64,000 bases of DNA from Antilocapra americana (Eukaryota > Chordata > Mammalia > Artiodactyla > Antilocapridae). The translations under genes and the position numbers were made by a program. Below the pieces are notes generated by a model. That model was not told the origin of the DNA, searched no databases, and was given only the letters and a program-made list of their open reading frames with translations. Positions 1 to 12,164 of this stretch are shown here, piece by piece; within the stretch, counting starts at the first letter, position 1; every line of letters begins with the position of its first letter. The DNA is taken from NCBI GenBank assembly GCA_007570785.1, contig ML660211.1, positions 4,781,177 to 4,845,176 of the forward strand, read 5' to 3'.

Positions 1-1306
<1,306 letters not shown>

Positions 1307-1360
1307 TTTTTTTGCCATATCTTAGAATACTTTCTTTTTTTTATTAAACATTTTTTTATT
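1307..1360 (-). other. L1 3' terminus: two A runs around a 21-bp segment
   Basis: In L1 sense the 3' UTR ends with AATAAA-like motifs and an A run (about 1360-1335), then a 21-bp non-L1 segment (1334-1314) and a second A run (1313-1307) before the duplication at 1306-1293. This is the form of a short 3' transduction. The 21-bp segment also resembles the BovB consensus near a tatctctaattttctt motif, so it could instead be host BovB with an imperfect duplication. Confidence 0.5.
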
Positions 1361-1403
1361 AGTTTTGCCAAACAATGACATGATATCACCATGGGTTTAC
1401 ATA

Positions 1404-1446
1404 TGCTCCCCCTCCAGAACCCCCCTCCCTCCTCCCTCCCCCCGGG
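1404..1446 (-). other. L1 3' UTR polypurine tract (G-quadruplex prone)
   Basis: The plus strand is almost pure C with T spacers. On the L1 sense strand this is a run of G blocks of three to six. A G-rich polypurine tract is a known conserved feature of L1 3' UTRs. The related L1 end at 25436-25497 has the same tract. Confidence 0.75.
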
Positions 1447-1637
1447 AAATCTCCTTGCACCAGTCCCAAGCATCAATCCTGGGCCGGCTATTGCTTAGAC
1501 ATATGATAATTAACATGTTTCAATGCCATTCTCCCATATCATCCCACCCTGTCCCTCATCCACAGAGGCCCTGAGTCTATTCTATACATCTGCGTTCCTT
1601 TTGCTGTCTCGCATGCTGGGTTCTCGTTACGGTCTTT

Positions 1638-4600
1638 CTAAATTCCATATATATGCGTTAATATACTGTATTGTTGTTTTTGCTTCTGGCTTACTTCACT
1701 CTGGATAATGGGCTCCAGTTTCGTCCATCTGAGTAGAGCTGATTCAAATGAATTTTTTTTTAATGCTGAGTAATATTCCATTGTGTATATGTACCACAGC
1801 TTTCTTATCCATTCGTCAGTTGATGGGCATCTAGGTTGGTTCCATGTCCTGGCTATTGTAAACAATGCAGCGATGAACATTGGGGTACACGTGTCTCTTT
1901 CAATTCTGGTTTCCTAGGTATATATGCCCAACAGTGGGATTGCTGGGTCATATGGCAGGACTATTTGCAGTTTTTTAAGGAACCTCCACACTGTTTTCCA
2001 TAGAGGCTGTACTAGTTTGCAATCCCACCAACAGTGTAAGAGAGTTCCCTTTTCTCCACATCCTCTCCAGCATTTATTACTTGTGGATTTTTGGATTGCA
2101 GCCATTCTGAGTGGTGTAAAGTGATATCTCATTGTGGTTTTGATTTGCATTTCTCTGATAATGAGTGATGTTGAGCATCTTTTCATGTGTTTGTTAGCCA
2201 TTTCTATGTCTTCTTTGGAGAAACGTCTGTTCAATTCTTTGGCCCACTTTTTGATTGGGTTGTTTATTTTCCTAGAATGGAGCTGCAGGAGTTGCTTGTA
2301 TATTTTTGAGATTAATTGTTTGTTCATTGCTTCATTGGCTATTATTTTCTCCCATTCTGAAGGCTGTCTTTTCACCTTGCTTATAGTTTCCTTTGCAGTG
2401 CAGAAGCTTTTAATTTTAATTAGGTCCCATTTGTTTATTCGTGCTTTTATTTCCAATATTCTGGGAGGTGGGTCATGTAGGATCCTGCTTTGGTTGATGT
2501 CAGAGAGTGTTTTCCCAATGTTATCCTCTAGGAGTTTTATAGTTTCTGCTCTTATGCTTAGATCTTTGATCCATTTTGAATTTATCTTTGTGTATGATGT
2601 TAGAAAGTGTTCTAGTTTCATTCTTTTACAAGTGGCTATCCAGTTTTCCCAGCACCACTTGTTAAAGAGGTTGTCTTTTCTCCATTGTATATTCTTGTCT
2701 CCTTTGTCAAAGATAAGGTGTCCATAGATGCATGGATTTATCTCTGGGCTATCTATTTTGTTCCATTGATCTATATTTCTGTCTTTGTGCCAGTACCATA
2801 CTGTCTTAATGACTGTGGATTTGTAGTATAGCTTAAAGTCAGGTAGGTTGATTCCTCCAGTTCCATTCTTCTTTCTCAAGATTGCTTTGGCTATATGAGG
2901 TTTTTTGTATTTCCATACAAATTGTGAAATTATTTGTTCTAATTCTCTAAAAAAGACCTCTGGTAGCTTGATAGGAATTGCATTGAATCTATAGATTGCT
3001 TTGGGTAGTATACTCATTTTCACTATATTGATTCTTCCAATCCACGAACACGGCACATTTCTCCATCTGTTTGTGTCCTCTTTGATTTCTTTCATCAGTG
3101 TTTTATAGTTTTCTATATACAAGTCTTTTGTTTCTTTAGGTAGAAATACTCCTAAGTATTTTATTCTTTTTGATTCGATGGTGAATGGAATTGTTTCCAT
3201 AATTTCTTTTTCTGTTTTTTCATTGTTAGTGTATAGAAATGCCAGGGATTTCTGTGTGTTGATTTTGTATCCTGAAACTTTGCTATATTCACTGATTAGC
3301 TCTAGTAATTTTCTTGTAGAGTCTTTAGGGTTTTCAATATAGAGGATCATGTCATCTTCAAACAGAGAGAGTTTTACTTCTTCTTTTCCAATCTGGACTC
3401 CTTTGATTTCCTTATGTGCTCTGATTGCTGTGGCCAAGACTTCCAAAACTATGTTGAAAAGTAGTGGTGAGAGTGGGCACCCTTGTCTTGTTCCTGACTT
3501 CAGGGGGAATGATTTCAGTTTTTCACCATTGAGGATAATGTTTGCTGTGGGTTTGTCATATAGAGCTTTTATTATGTTGAGGAATGTTCCTTCTATTCCT
3601 GCTTTTTGGAGGGTTTTTATCATAAATGGATGTTGAAATTTGTCAAAGGCTTTCTCTGCATCTATTGAGATAATCATGTGATTTTTATTTTTCAATTTGT
3701 TAATGTGGTGTATTACATTGATTGATTTGCGAATATTGAAGAATCCTTGCATCCCTGGGATAAAGCCTACTTGATCATGATGTATGATCTTTTTAATGTG
3801 TTGTTGGATTCTATTTGCTAGAATTTTGTTAAGGATTTTTGCATCTATGTTCATCAGTGATATTGGCCTGTAGTTTTCTTTTTTTGTGGCATCTTTGTCG
3901 GGTTTTGGAATTAGGGTGATGGTGGCCTCATAGAATGAGTTTGGAAGTTTACCTCCCTCTGCAATTTTCTGGAAGAGTTTGAGTAGAATAGGTGTTAGCT
4001 CTTCTCTAAATTTTTGGTAGAATTCGGCTGTGAAGCCATCTGTTCCTGGGCTTTTGTTTTTTGGAAGATTTCTGATTACGGTTTCACTTTCTGTGCTAGT
4101 GATGGGCCTATTAAGATTATCTATCTCTTCCTGGTTTAGTCTTGGAAAGTTGTACTTTTCTAGGAATCTGTCCATTTCATCCAGGTTGTCCAGTTTATTT
4201 GCATATAGCTGCTGATAATAGTCTCTTATGATCCTTTGTATTTCTGTGTTTTCTGTTGTGATCTCTCCGTTTTCTTTTCTAATTCTGTTGATTTGGTTCT
4301 TCTCCCTTTGTTTCTTGAAGAGTCTGACTAATGGTTTGTCAATTTTATTTATCTTCTCAAAGAACCAGCTTTTGGATTGGTTGATTTTTGCTATGGTCTT
4401 TTTTGTTTGCTTTGCGTTTATTTCTGCCCTGATCTTTAAGATTTCTTTCCTTCTACTAGACCTGGGTTTCTGCATTTCTTCCATTTCTAGTTGCTTTAGG
4501 TGTAAAGTAAGGTTATTTATTTGATTTTTTTCTTGTTTCCTAAGGTGAGCTTGAATTGCTATGAACCTTCCCCTTAGCACTGCTTTCACAGTGTCCCATA

Positions 4601-5456
4601 GGTTTTGGGCTGTTGTGTTTTCATTTTCATTCATTTCCATGCATAACTGAATTTCATTTTTGATTTCTTCTGTGATTTGTTGGTTATTCAGCAGTGTGTT
4701 GTTGAGCCTCCATATGTTGGAGGTTTTGAATGGTTTTCTCCTGTAATTGATATCTAATCTCACTGCATTGTGATCAGAAAAGATGCTTGGGATGATTTCA
4801 ATGTTTTTGAATTTACCAAGGCTAGATTTATGGCCCAGGATGTGATCTATCCTGGAGAAGGTCCCGTGTGCGCTTGAGAAAAAAGTGAAATTCCTTGTTT
4901 TGGGGTGGAATGACCTATAGATATCAATTAGGTCTAGTTGGTCTATTGTATCATTTAAAGTTTGAATTTCCTTGTTACTTTTCTGTTTAGTTGATTTATC
5001 CATTGGTGTGAGTGGTGTGTTAAAGTCTCCCACTATTATTGTGTTGTTGTTAATTTCCCCTTTCATACTTGTTAGCATTTGCCTTACATATTGTGGTGCT
5101 CCTATGTTGGGTGCATAAATATTTATAATTGTTATTTCTTCTTCTTGGATTGATCCTTTGATCATTATGTAATGTCCATCTTTATCTCTTTTCACTGCCT
5201 TTATTTTAAAGTCTACTTTATCTGATATGAGTATTGCCACTCCTGCTTTCTTTTGGTCTTTATTTGCATGGAATATCTTTTTCCAGCCTTTAACTTTCAG
5301 TCTATATATGTCCTTAGATTTGAGGTGGGTCTCTTGTAGGCAACATATATAGGGGTCTTGTTTCTGTATCCAATCGGCCAGTCTTTGTCTTTTGGTTGGG
5401 GCATTCAGCCCGTTTACATTTAAGGTAATTATTGATAAATATGATCCTGTTGCCAT
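1638..5456 (-). pseudogene. L1 ORF2 (endonuclease / reverse transcriptase), one premature stop and altered catalytic box
   Basis: The frame runs 1180 codons from the ATG at 5456, stops at TAG (1916-1914), then stays in frame for 91 codons to a natural stop at 1638, so the lesion is one nonsense change near the C terminus. ORF2p nicks DNA and primes cDNA synthesis at the target. The AP-like endonuclease is at residues 1-240 with expected motifs: LNVNGLN, QETHL (E42), [12 protein letters not shown] and SDHN. The RT domain (about 450-780) has GFIPGMQG, the DAEKAFDK box and RQGCPLSP. The catalytic box reads FEDD (codon 700, GAA at 3359-3357) where L1 normally has FADD; the two aspartates (701-702) remain. 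The zinc-knuckle-like CX3CX7HX4C motif (about 1129-1146) is intact and precedes the stop. The lost part begins 34 residues after it. Both changes should lower or abolish activity. Confidence 0.92.
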
Positions 5457-5512
5457 TTCTTCTATTTTATTGTTTTGGATTCGAGATTATATATCCCATC
5501 CGTGTTTCCTAT

Positions 5513-6439
5513 CTAGGAAAGATCCTTTAGCATTCGTTGGAGGGCTGGCTTGGTACTGCTAAATTCTCTCAATTTCTGCTTGTCTGAAAAACTTTTGAAT
5601 TCTCCTTCAAATTTGAATGAGATCCTTGCTGGGTACAGTAATCGGGGTTGTAGCTTGTTTTCTTCCATGACTTTAAGAATGCTCTGCCATTCCCTTCTGG
5701 CCTGAAGCGTTTCTATTGAGAGATCAGCTGTTATCCTTATGGGATTCCCCTTGTGGGTTATTTTTTGCTTCTCCCTCACTGCTTTTAATATTTGGTCTTT
5801 GTATTTGATATTTGTTAATTTGATTAATATGTGTCTTGGGGTGCTCCGCTTGGGGTTGATTCTATTTGGGACCCTCTGTGTTTCTTGGACCTGAGATGTT
5901 ATTTGCTTTCCCAATTTAGGGAAATTTTCCACCATAATTTCTTCAAGAATTTTTTGATGGTCCTTCTTTTTGTCTTCTTCTTCTGGGATTCCTATGATTC
6001 GAATATTGGTGCGTTTAATACTGTCCCAGAGGTCTCTGAGATTGTCCTCATTTCTTTTAATTCTTTTTTCATTTTTCCTTTCTGTTTCATTTATTTCTGC
6101 CATTCTGTCTTCTACCTCACTTATTCTGTCTTCTATCTCTGTTATTCTACTGTTGGTTCCCTCCAGGGTGTTTTTGATCTCATTTATTGCATTATTTATT
6201 GTATTTTGACTCTTTTTCATTTCTTCTAAGTCCTTGTTAAAGCTTACCTGCATCTTCTCAATCCTTGCCTGCAGGTTATTGAATTGCAACTCCAACTTAT
6301 TTTCCAGGTTTTGGATCATTTTCACTATCATTATTCGGAATTCTTTGTCAGGTAGACAAGCTATCTCTTCGTCTTTTGTTTGGTCTAGGGGATATTTATC
6401 CTGGTCCTTTACTTGCTGGGTATTTCTCTGCCTTTTCAT
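5513..6439 (-). CDS. L1 ORF1 protein (RNA-binding chaperone), intact
   Basis: An uninterrupted 308-residue frame ends in TAG 56 bp before ORF2. ORF1p forms trimers and coats L1 RNA in cytoplasmic particles, acting as nucleic-acid chaperone. The N-terminal 34 residues are charged. A heptad-rich coiled coil spans about 35-135 (NEIKNTLEGTNSRITEIEDR). An RRM-like domain starts at about 143 (NIRIIGIPEEED) and includes TPRHILIKL at about 200. The C-terminal domain follows, with ITADLSIETLQARREW at about 226-241 and YPARISFKFEGE near 270. Human ORF1p has 338 residues; ruminant L1 proteins, as I recall, have a shorter N terminus, so 308 looks complete. I see no lesion. The start was chosen because the MKRQRN beginning is typical of ruminant ORF1 and the 5' UTR lies directly upstream. 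Confidence 0.93.
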   Translation of the reverse strand: MKRQRNTQQVKDQDKYPLDQTKDEEIACLPDKEFRIMIVKMIQNLENKLELQFNNLQARIEKMQVSFNKDLEEMKKSQNTINNAINEIKNTLEGTNSRITEIEDRISEVEDRMAEINETERKNEKRIKRNEDNLRDLWDSIKRTNIRIIGIPEEEDKKKDHQKILEEIMVENFPKLGKQITSQVQETQRVPNRINPKRSTPRHILIKLTNIKYKDQILKAVREKQKITHKGNPIRITADLSIETLQARREWQSILKVMEENKLQPRLLYPARISFKFEGEFKSFSDKQKLREFSSTKPALQRMLKDLS

Positions 6440-7055
6440 CTTGTTTATCTTGGTGTGTTGTCCCTTTATTGTGGGGTTTCCTCACTATGGGAGGGGTTGG
6501 ATGAGTGTTTTGTCAGAGTTTCCTCGTTGGAATCTTAAGCGGTCTGTCCTGCTTGATTTGGCAATCTCTGCTGGCCCCTTCAGTGTCTATTCAGCGCTCT
6601 GGGGTTTGCCCCGCTAGCGGTGCCTGCACTTTTCCAGCCCCCTCTGCTCAGGCTCTCGGCTGGCGGCGCACTCTGATGACGCAATTGGAGGCTGTGGCTT
6701 CTCCTCTCCCCCGGCCCAGCTGCTCGGCTCTTTCTGCTTGCAGCTGGGCGTGTCTTCTCAGATGTGCAGCGGCAGACTCTGGCGGCGCACTCTGGTGACG
6801 CAGTTGGGGGGCTGCGGCTTCTCCCCTCCCCCGGCCCAGCTGCTCGGTTTTTTCAGTGTGCGGCTGGGGGCGTTTTCTCAGATATGAGAAGCGCCGAATT
6901 CTGGTGGCGACTGTCCAGAGTCCCCAGAGGTCTTGGCTAGCACCCAATTCTGCCTGCGGTTTGGGGGCAGAAGCCTCGCAGGGGCGCTCTCCGTAGCCCG
7001 CAGCCTCCCTGTTCCACCCGGCTGTCTCACGCCACGGTCCGAGTCCCCGCTCCCC
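6440..7055 (-). promoter_or_regulatory. L1 5' UTR, GC- and CpG-rich internal promoter region
   Basis: This 616-bp segment is far richer in G, C and CpG than the rest of the window. L1 5' UTRs hold an internal RNA polymerase II promoter, and this position between the terminus and ORF1 fits. Individual transcription factor sites were not assigned. It contains a tandem repeat (6662-6900). Confidence 0.8.
6662..6900 (-). repeat. Two tandem ~120-bp monomers in the L1 5' UTR
   Basis: The plus strand repeats ggcggcgcactct at 6662 and 6781 and ccggcccagctgctcgg at 6711 and 6831, giving a period of 119-120 bp with scattered substitutions. A degenerate third start appears at about 6899. Mouse L1 promoters are also built of monomers, but these sequences are unrelated as far as I can see. 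Confidence 0.85.
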
Positions 7056-7061
7056 TGAAAT

Positions 7062-7195
7062 ATTTTCTTGAAGAGAATATATTCTTTAGTCCTCTCCATT
7101 CTGTTGTTTTCCTGTTTCTTTGCATTGATAACTTAGGAAGACTTTCTTTTCTCTCCTTGATGTTCTTTCGACCTCTGCATTCAGATGGATATATC
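7062..7195 (-). mobile_element. BovB fragment, continuation of 580-1306
   Basis: The stretch matches the BovB segment that should follow 1306 in an uninterrupted element (minus-strand text around ccattctgttgttttcctgtttctttgcattga). It resumes right after the L1 duplication, which proves that L1 inserted into BovB. The 5' part of BovB is missing beyond 7195. Confidence 0.88.
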
Positions 7196-7275
7196 TTCCC
7201 TGATCAGGGATCAAACCCAGGCCACCTGCATTGGGAGTGCAGAATCTTAGGCATGGGACCACCAGTGAGTAGATG
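7196..7275 (-). mobile_element. tRNA-derived SINE fragment, CHR type
   Basis: The plus-strand text cctgatcagggatcaaaccc, then cctgcattgggagtgcagaatctta and gggaccaccagtga, is the reverse complement of the tRNA-like head of a cetartiodactyl CHR SINE. It directly joins the truncated BovB. Confidence 0.65.
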
Positions 7276-8437
7276 GGTTTGTTCATATTATTTTATGAAC
7301 AAAGTATTTTATGATAAGTATTGTAGAGGAAAAATATGGCAGGTAAAATAGATAGGGTATGTATGTATGTGTGAGTTGGAGTCAGATTTTGAAATTTAAC
7401 TGGATGGTCAGAAAAGAATTCATTAAGAAATCATATAGAAATTAAAGAAGTCTTATACTATATCTCCAATTTGTTCTTAGAGAAACGTTAGTTAATTTAC
7501 TGAAAACCATATTCATTAATCCAGCCACACGTGATAGTCTATCCAAAGTAACACTTACATATACGTTTATATAGTGATGCATGTCAACGTTTTCTCAATA
7601 AAAATGGAGAAAAAAGTGGAGAGAAATTTGGGATATATATCAATTGCTTATTATTTTCAAGAAGTAAATATTTATTTTAATCTCAAAGTTTGAATGTAGA
7701 AGTGTTTTGTGGGGTTGGGTGTTTTTAGAAAATGTGTGTTTTCCTCAATATGGCATTAAAATCCAGTGTATCATCAGAAGAAGTAAAGTCTTATCTCAAT
7801 ACCCTACATAGTTTTGCTTGTTACGCCTCCAAGCATCTTTGTGATGCAATTCATCTTTTAGGTCCTGCCAAGCTTGACTCTTAGATGTCTTATTCTCATT
7901 CTAAATATCAGTGTTCTGCTCAGAAATTTCTTTGTGACCCACAATTTTATATGAATAGAAGTGTCAAGATAACATTAAAATTCTAGTCATTTCTCATAAG
8001 AATTTTGAAAATAAAATATAAGCATTACTCAATATTTAAAACATTGTGAAAACCTTGCAGGCTGTTGTGATAGTCACAATGCACAGAAGCATCAAATGGG
8101 GCAGATCAGTCTATAAGAATCCTAAAGAGACTGTAGAAAGCTTTCTCTGAGAATCAGTTGAGAGTATGAGTACTTTTGCAGAAAGTTCAAAGACATTCTG
8201 CAAAATACAAAGACTACAGAATATGGGCATAGTGATTTTAGGCATCATGATATCTTAATGATTAGAACATGCTCTTTATGGTGTGGGGAGTTTAAACAGA
8301 ACAAAATGATATTTATTTATGCAATCACATATGCAACTAATTTCAAGAAATAGAGGTCAAATTTATACCATAGAGGATCTGTTACTTTTCGTAAACATCA
8401 CATATTATTATAGTCATATGATCTCCTCTAGTCTGAC
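7276..8437. other. Unique AT-rich DNA, no feature seen
   Basis: No recognisable repeat, long frame or RNA gene. Short A/T-rich runs only. Confidence 0.6.
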
Positions 8438-8460
8438 ATATATACATACACACATCTATA

Positions 8461-8495
<35 letters not shown>

Positions 8496-8496
8496 T
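8438..8496. repeat. (CA)/(TG)/(TA) compound microsatellite
   Basis: Alternating purine-pyrimidine runs, TG about 8460-8473 then TA to about 8495, directly before a SINE. Confidence 0.9.
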
Positions 8497-8499
8497 CAT

Positions 8500-8704
8500 A
8501 TTTAGTCACTCAGTCATATATGATTCTTTGTGACCCTATTAGAATATAGACTCCTCTGTCCTTGGAATTTTCCAGACGAGAATATTAGAGTCAGTTGCCA
8601 TTTCCTAATCTAGGGGATCTTCCCTACCCAGGGGCTGAACCTGTGTCCCTTGAGTCTCCTTCATGTGTAGGTAGATTCTTTACCACTGTGCCCACTGAAA
8701 GGCC
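8500..8704 (-). mobile_element. Bov-tA SINE
   Basis: Reverse complement of the tRNA-derived Bov-tA head and BovB-derived tail: cctctgtccttggaattttccaga, ggggatcttccctacccagg, attctttaccactgtg. Diverged. Confidence 0.88.
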
Positions 8705-9575
8705 CTGTATATATACAGTAATGATATGTTTCTACACAAGATTGAATCAAATCATGTATAGGCTCATCTTCAGTATCACCTAAAACATACATCTTCAACA
8801 GTTCATCCATCATAGATAGTTGAAAGAATCTGCTAAAAATCAGGGTTTCCCTAAAAGCCTTGTTGCCCTTCATACCACTTCAAATAGCAATAAGGAAAAA
8901 AAAAATCTTGTTCAAGTACCCTTTACTATAGACTGCTCAGTACTGTAATATTTCAGTTGCATCCAGTCCACAAAATAAGACATGCTTGATGTAAAAATTC
9001 AGAACTGTTGGGAATGCATATGAAAGAAATCTAGTAATTAGCAGTTTACTGAATTGCAGTATAAATCTTTTTATTTTTAATTGCAGTTAGCCTTAGGTGA
9101 AAGGTTTGTGTAGTTGTCAATAGAATAGCTGGTACCAAGATGATATTTGTGTCATCCTTTTCATACTAAGTGATAATCATGCAGCCATTATGTTTGCTAA
9201 CATCACAAGGGCAGGACACTATTCCCTTTTCACTCAAGAGGTTGCACCAAAAAGCTTGTTCTTTTTCTGGTAACTAAAATTGAAACCTTTAGATGGTGGA
9301 AGAACTACACTTCCTCTGCAAATATGTCTTTTGCTAACATCGTTGTTCTAGCTTGGCAGTCTATAAAATCTCAACTATGTTTGCCGGACCTTTGAATGAG
9401 ATGGTGCTGTTACCTGGGTGACGGGATTTATGATGTTTCACTGTTAAAAGAATAATAAGATTTTTGCCACTAAAATGATAGTTTGATGACCTTTTCTATA
9501 ACTGGGGGGCCAAAGTGGCTATTTTTCTGAACAGAAATTTGTCAAAATCTGACACTTCATTGAAATTGTGTGGGT
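8705..9575. other. Unique DNA, no feature seen
   Basis: No repeat or coding signal recognised. Confidence 0.55.
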
Positions 9576-9815
9576 AATTCATATGTTGCTTTCCTTGTGG
9601 CTCAGTGGTAAAGGAATCCTCCTGTGAATTCAAGAGACATGAGTTGGATCCATGGGTTGGGAAGATCCTCTGGAGAAGGAAATGACAGTCCATTCCAGTA
9701 TTCTTGCCCGGGAAATCTCACTGACAGAGAAGCCTGGTGGGCTACAGTCCATGGGGTCACAAAAAAGTTGGACATGACTTAGCGATTAAATACCAACAAT
9801 ACCAATTCATTTGTT
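9576..9815 (+). mobile_element. Bov-tA SINE with target-site duplication
   Basis: Head gctttccttgtggctcagtgg at 9588, then body through ggtgggctacagtccatgg to about 9803. Flanks aattcatatgtt (9576-9587) and aattcatttgtt (9804-9815) are a 12-bp duplication with one mismatch. Confidence 0.93.
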
Positions 9816-9886
9816 AATTAGAAATAGTTGATCAATTTGGTTAATCTAGGATTACAAATGGATAACACCGTTGGATTTTAGCTTGC

Positions 9887-10122
9887 TTTCATGTGGAAGG
9901 GCTTCCCTGTGTCTCAGATGATAAAGAATCTGCCTGCATTACAGGAGACAGGAGTTCAGTCTCTGGGTCGAGAAGATCCCTTGGAAAAGGAAATGGCAGC
10001 TCTCTCCAGCGTTCTTGCCTGGAGAATCTCGTGGACAGAGGAACCTGGCTGGCCACAGTCCATGGGGTGGCAAAGAGTCAGATATAACAGAGTGACTAAC
10101 ACTTCCATTTTCATGTGGAAGG
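9887..10122 (+). mobile_element. Bov-tA SINE with exact 14-bp duplication
   Basis: Body 9901-10108, from gcttccctgtgtctcag to a tail near agagtgactaacacttcc. The flanks tttcatgtggaagg at 9887-9900 and 10109-10122 are identical, so this copy is complete and fairly young. Confidence 0.95.
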
Positions 10123-11827
10123 TGAAAAGTCTGATCTAACTGCAAGTGCTACTAAAGCTTTTCTTTTCTCTTTGGGAAGTCAGTTACTGCATCCTTCCAA
10201 GCTCTGACAACCTCTAACCTTTTTCACACATGTCTTATACACCTGCTCTGGATGTACAGTTAGGGCTGGTAACACAAAGACTGTTGAGTGAGTGTGACAT
10301 GTTGAGACAATTTAAAGCATCATGGTGGCCAAATGATTGACAGAAGAGGTCAGCTCCATAGACTGGAGAATTCTTAGAGCTCTGTTGTGTGTCCATCATT
10401 ACTTCAAAACACTGACACATGCTTCTTCTCAAAAAGCTTTAGCTGTTAAGACATTACCACCTGCAAAGCCATCTGTGTGCTTATTGAAGCTTATTTAAGA
10501 TTCATATATAGATTGATTATAAAAATTTACTTTGGCCCCCAAATTTGGTTTGCTTGCAAACACATTATACAAACACAGCTGATATTTGTAAAACCTCTCA
10601 AGAGAAACAGCTTATTTCAAAAATCAGAATGCTTTCAAGTGACATTTGCATATTGACCTGGAAAATTTTTTTCTAAATAGGCAATTTTTCTTTTCTCTTG
10701 TAGCTCACATTTGGCCTATACCCCAGTACTTTGAGTTAACTTTCTGTTTTTTTTGGGACCATTGTCCTCTTTTCTAGTTTCTTTGGGACCTAAAATGTGT
10801 GTGTGTGTAAATGTATGTATACACATACTTTTTAAGATTTAAGGCTCATACAGAGAACGCATGAAAATCTGTGTTTGTGTATATGTGCATGTATGTGTGT
10901 GTAGGGTTTGCCATCTTTTTTCACTTAGCATCTGATATCGAATTTTCATAAAAATTATTTCTACATACAGTTTTATTTCAAATATCCATTCATTGTGATA
11001 AAATACTTCTGAAGCTAGGTTTGGATGAAATGGTCATAAGTACTTGTATTACTAATCTTCAAACTCAATTGTAAATATTGATAAACACATTGTTATAAGT
11101 ATAACCAATGATTTAAACTTAAAATTCATATAAAGTTTATATTTTGCCTCTTTGGAAAAAAAGTAATCAAAAGCAACTACTGGGTTTAGTTGTCTCTATT
11201 AATTCAGTAAGAAGTTGGTGAGTATGTAATGACTGAATTTTTATTTCTGAAAATTAGTTTCAGTTTTGAGATGAATTTTAACTTTTTTAATGTAATTTTG
11301 TCAAAACATGGTTTTATTCCTTTTTTCCTTTGATCATAAATGAATTCAAGTAATTAGAATTTCCTAATATGTGAAGTTTCACTAAAGGATGGATGTTGGT
11401 TTTAAAATTTGCTTTTTTTTAAATATAAGCTAAATAGTCCATAGCTTACAGATGGGTACTACCATGGAAAATATAGAATAATACTATATTATTATACCTT
11501 GGCTTGGGTTTGACAGCAATATAATGAGTATGTTAGAGGTACCATTTTCTCCTTGTCAAACCATAGCTGAGTTGTGAAACTACAGGATGCACAGGATCAC
11601 TGGGAGGCTGATCTCACTCTAGGTTTGAAGCCTCAAGTTAACGTAGCACAAGTAATGGTTGGCAGGTGGAAGGCAGATGAGAACCTCACAAGGACTCACA
11701 CTGGGTCTTGATCATTCTTGCCCCTGTCTGTTCAGTTAGCCTAAAGTACTATTCATCCCATATCTACCATAGTCCTTCCCAAAAGAATTCCAGACAAAGA
11801 ACTTAGGTTAAATAATGGGGTAACCAA
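10123..11827. other. Unique AT-rich DNA with a small TG-rich patch
   Basis: A (TG) patch lies at about 10796-10808 and TG/TA-rich text at about 10870-10905. Otherwise no repeat or coding signal was recognised in 1.7 kb. Confidence 0.55.
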
Positions 11828-12060
11828 TAAATTGTTCACTTGCTAAGTCGTGCCCGAGTCTTTGCGACCCCGTGGACTGCAGCATGCTAGGCTTCTGTGT
11901 CCTTTACTATCTCTCTGATTTGCTCAAATTCATATACACAAAGTTGGTTATGCTATATAATCATCTTATCTTCTACCAGTCCCTTCCTCTTTTACCTTCA
12001 ACCCTTCTCAGCATCAGGGTTTTTTCAAATGCATTGGATAAGTTCAGTTCTTTTTTTGAT
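11828..12060 (-). mobile_element. Bov-A2 / BovB 3'-end fragment
   Basis: Plus-strand text cttgctaagtcgtgcccgag, gcgaccccgtggactgcagc and cttctcagcatcagggtttttt is the reverse complement of the shared BovB/Bov-A2 3' end. The 5' side is truncated. Confidence 0.85.
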
Positions 12061-12164
12061 GTTGTTGTTATTTATTTTTTATGTTGTATAGTTTGGGTAA
12101 AAAAACTGAGCTATATTTAATTTTAGGATGAATTATATCTAAGGCTTTATTTTTTAAAGTTTTA

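Larger units (their letters stand above)
1307..7055 (-). mobile_element. L1 LINE, apparently full length, young ruminant (L1-BT type)
   Basis: The element runs on the minus strand: GC-rich 5' UTR (7055-6440), intact ORF1 (6439-5513), 56-bp spacer, ORF2 (5456-1638, one internal stop), 3' UTR (1637 to about 1340) with a polypurine tract, then A-rich tail. A 14-bp direct repeat, tgaaatattttctt, lies exactly at 1293-1306 and 7056-7069 and is the best target-site duplication. The 5' terminus (GGGGAGCGGGG in sense) abuts it directly, which suggests no 5' truncation. It interrupts a BovB that continues on both sides. The near-intact frames make it young. The 3' junction carries an extra 21-bp segment and a second A run (see separate entry). 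Confidence 0.93.

Noticed and set aside
2134..2727. Long plus-strand open stretches across the L1 (also 3349-3636, 5831-6229, 6234-6617)
   Set aside because: They lie opposite intact L1 ORF1/ORF2 and have low-complexity hydrophobic composition. They are shadows.
9588..9660. tRNA genes at the many Bov-tA heads
   Set aside because: The heads are tRNA-derived but cannot form a full cloverleaf and are joined to SINE tails.
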